Origin: Chloroflexota bacterium
GTDB lineage: Bacteria; Chloroflexota; Limnocylindria; QHBO01
DNA: 6,166 bases
Reading direction: 5' to 3'
Assembly: GCA_023250255.1 (NCBI GenBank)
Contig: JAHFBB010000063.1
Span: forward strand, 1-6,166
In this document: one piece after another, positions 4,690 through 6,166 of the stretch
How the letters are laid out: each line of letters starts with the position of its first letter
Numbering within the stretch: position 1 is the stretch's first letter
Notes under the pieces: model-generated
The model's input: the letters and a program-made list of their open reading frames with translations, nothing else
Database searches by the model: none
What the model was told of the DNA's origin: nothing
Position numbers and translations under genes: made by a program

Positions 4690-4750
4690 CCGCCACCTTG
4701 GCGGATGGCCTTGCCGATGGTCGAGCATGCCGCCGACAGCCCAACTGTCG
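4690..4750. other. htpX-to-membrane-gene spacer with two small inverted repeats
   Basis: Two hairpins fit in this gap. CGACAG-CCCAA-CTGTCG (4734-4750) starts 4 bp past the htpX stop. CCGCCA-CCT-TGGCGG (4690-4704) lies in the presumed 5' leader of the next gene. Neither is followed by a T-run, so neither looks like an intrinsic terminator, and I found no convincing promoter hexamers. Read-through from htpX is therefore possible. Confidence 0.35.
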
Positions 4751-4754
4751 TGCA

Positions 4755-5723
4755 TCAGACAGTCGACGGGGATTCGGCCGTCGCACCGGCCATGCTTTCC
4801 AACAGCCGGATCCGCTCGCCAATGGGCGGATGGGTGTCGTACATCGATGAGGCGCGTTCCTCGAAGGTCTTGACCGGGTTCACCACGAACAGGTGCTGGG
4901 TACCGTGGTTGGCAGCTTCCAGGACCTCCGGATCGTCGGCGATCTTGCGCAACGCGTGGGCCAGGCCCATTGGATTACGGGTCAGTTCGACCCCGCTGAC
5001 ATCGGCCAGCGATTCCCGTCGACGGCTCGCCGCCAGCAGGACGAGCCGGGCAACCAGCGGTGCGATCAGCGACAGCAGGATGGCCACCAGCCAGACCACC
5101 AGCAGGATCAACGCTGCCCCGCCCTTTCCGCTGTCACTGTCGCGCTTGCCTCCCCCGCCCCAGCGGGCGATATGCAGGAACCAGTCGGCGATGATCGCAA
5201 TCGCCCCAACCATGACCCCGATGAGCAGCATGAAGCGGGTGTCGAGGTTTCGGATGTGGCTCATCTCGTGACCGATGACCCCCTGAAGTTCTTCTCGGTC
5301 GAGCTTGGTCAGCAGGCCGCTGGTCACGGCCAGCGACGCATGTTGCGGATCCCGTCCGGTGGCGAATGCATTCGGGGCGGTGTCCTGGATCACATACAGC
5401 CGCGGAAGGGGCGCGCCGCTGGCCAGGCGCATCTCCTCGACGACGTTCACCAGTTGCTCGTAGCCCTCGGGTGGCTTGGCCGGATCGATGAGGTGGGCGT
5501 CGCTCGCGCCAAGGATCATCCCTGATCCCCCGAAGTAGGCGAAGACGCCCACCAGGGCGGTGATGATCAGCGCCAGCGGAATGCCTCCCCAGCCCAGACC
5601 GAGGGCGTAGCCGGTGACGCCGGCGAGGGCGGCCAGCAGTCCGCCCACGGCTATGGCCAGCAGCCAGCTCGCCCGCCGGTTGGCCGATATCTGGGCGTAG
5701 AACGTCGGCGCGGGGGTGGTCAC
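4755..5723 (-). CDS. htpX: HtpX-like M48 family membrane zinc metalloprotease
   Basis: Integral membrane endopeptidase of the M48B/HtpX family, which degrades damaged or misassembled membrane proteins. The 322 residues show hydrophobic segments at about 19-42 and 46-66, then the protease domain facing the cytoplasm, then further hydrophobic segments at about 164-184 and 203-231. The zinc site is complete: HEMSH (His152, Glu153, His156), with Glu237 in RRRESLAD as the third ligand. The family motifs APNAFATGRDPQHASLAVTS (about 116-135) and DTHPPIGERI (about 296-305) are intact. Length is somewhat above E. coli HtpX (about 290). The GTG start at 5723 lacks a good ribosome binding site but leads straight into a plausible N-terminus, 25 bp after the lemA stop. 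Together with lemA this makes the common LemA-HtpX pair. Confidence 0.95.
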   Translation of the reverse strand: MTTPAPTFYAQISANRRASWLLAIAVGGLLAALAGVTGYALGLGWGGIPLALIITALVGVFAYFGGSGMILGASDAHLIDPAKPPEGYEQLVNVVEEMRLASGAPLPRLYVIQDTAPNAFATGRDPQHASLAVTSGLLTKLDREELQGVIGHEMSHIRNLDTRFMLLIGVMVGAIAIIADWFLHIARWGGGGKRDSDSGKGGAALILLVVWLVAILLSLIAPLVARLVLLAASRRRESLADVSGVELTRNPMGLAHALRKIADDPEVLEAANHGTQHLFVVNPVKTFEERASSMYDTHPPIGERIRLLESMAGATAESPSTV

Positions 5724-5748
5724 CGGACTGGAAACGCCGGGTCGACCG

Positions 5749-6166
5749 TCAAGTGCGGAGGTTCACCTCGGGCACGACGGCATCGGCCTCTTCGATCTGG
5801 AAGTACTCGCGCTCCTTCATCCCAAACAACCCGGCCAGCAGGACATTGGGGAACGTCTGGACGGCGGTATTCATGTCTCGGACGGTGCTGTTGTAGTGCT
5901 GACGCGAGAACCCGATCTGGTTCTCGGTGGTGGTCAGTTCCTCCTGGAGTTGGAGGACGTTCTGGTTGGCCTTCAGGTCGGGGTAGTTCTCGACCAGGGC
6001 GAACAGCTGGCGCAGGGCGCCGGTCAGGAAGTTCTCGGCCGCTCCCGACTGGGCGGCTCCCTGGCTGGAGGCACTGACCGCCGCGCTGCGCGCCTCGATG
6101 ACCTTGGTCAGGGTTGCCTGCTCGAAGTCCATGTAGCCCTTGACCGCGTTCACCAGGTTCGGGATG
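5749..6166 (-). CDS. lemA: LemA family membrane protein, C-terminal part (5' end outside the window)
   Basis: The frame is open to the window edge, and the GTG at 6153 is internal, because the family motif IPNLVNAVKGY begins before it at 6165. The last 138 residues are present. Helical blocks are rich in Ala and Gln, then come the signature NVLQLQEELTTTENQIGFSR, YNSTVRDMNTAVQTFP, AGLFGMKEREYF and the final V-P-E-V-N-L. LemA proteins have an N-terminal membrane anchor (missing here) and a long helical bundle; their biochemical role is poorly defined. Genes for LemA and HtpX are often adjacent, suggesting cooperation in membrane protein quality control. It is upstream of htpX on the same strand, so the two are likely co-transcribed. 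Confidence 0.95.
   Translation of the reverse strand, partial: IPNLVNAVKGYMDFEQATLTKVIEARSAAVSASSQGAAQSGAAENFLTGALRQLFALVENYPDLKANQNVLQLQEELTTTENQIGFSRQHYNSTVRDMNTAVQTFPNVLLAGLFGMKEREYFQIEEADAVVPEVNLRT

Noticed and set aside
4655..4822. Longer reading of the unknown membrane protein into the htpX gene
   Set aside because: It would overlap htpX, is Arg/Pro-rich like non-coding GC-rich frames, and the AGGAGG at 4668..4663 points to the ATG at 4654.
4893..5525. Plus-strand open frame of about 210 codons opposite htpX
   Set aside because: Shadow of the htpX gene in GC-rich DNA; its Gln/Asp/Arg-rich translation has no domain features.

Overview
This GC-rich bacterial window carries seven protein genes and five tRNA genes. 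The gene families point to a high-GC, Gram-positive-like lineage. Chloroflexota is my best guess, from the rpsF-ssb-rpsR cluster with an acidic S6 tail, the one-repeat SLH secreted protein and the tRNA set with encoded CCA. Actinobacteriota cannot be excluded from sequence alone. There are no insertion sequences, CRISPR arrays, phage genes or classic defence genes.

Region by region. (1) Positions 1-977, minus strand: the ribosomal protein/replication operon rpsF (S6), ssb (single-strand DNA-binding protein) and rpsR (S18, only its first 14 codons). A good sigma-70-type promoter lies at 1065-1093. (2) About 1130-2356, plus strand: a CpaE/TadZ-type ParA ATPase with a degenerate receiver domain in front, divergent from rpsF. 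Its start codon is unclear. (3) Positions 2359-2443, minus strand: tRNA-Leu(UAA), convergent with the ATPase gene and only 2 bp from it. (4) Positions 2574-3356, minus strand: a secreted protein with one SLH-like repeat and a cysteine-containing beta-rich domain. (5) Positions 3541-3920, minus strand: a tight tRNA cluster transcribed Phe(GAA), Gly(GCC), Gln(UUG), Cys(GCA), each with encoded CCA. (6) Positions 3961-4654, minus strand: a small unknown single-pass membrane protein ending at a textbook intrinsic terminator. (7) Positions 4755-6166, minus strand: htpX (M48 membrane metalloprotease) and lemA (5' end outside the window), the widespread LemA-HtpX pair.

How they work together. The rpsF operon serves translation and replication. 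The tRNA genes serve translation. LemA-HtpX is a membrane quality-control pair. The unknown gene lies downstream of it on the same strand and could be read from the same promoter, and it ends at the only clear intrinsic terminator in this part of the window. The most distinctive item in the window is that unknown protein. It has a predicted cytoplasmic half built from two related F-x-T-x-D-D-A segments, one membrane helix, and an outer tail with three copies of R-P-A-x-x-G-x-L-E-G-x-D.
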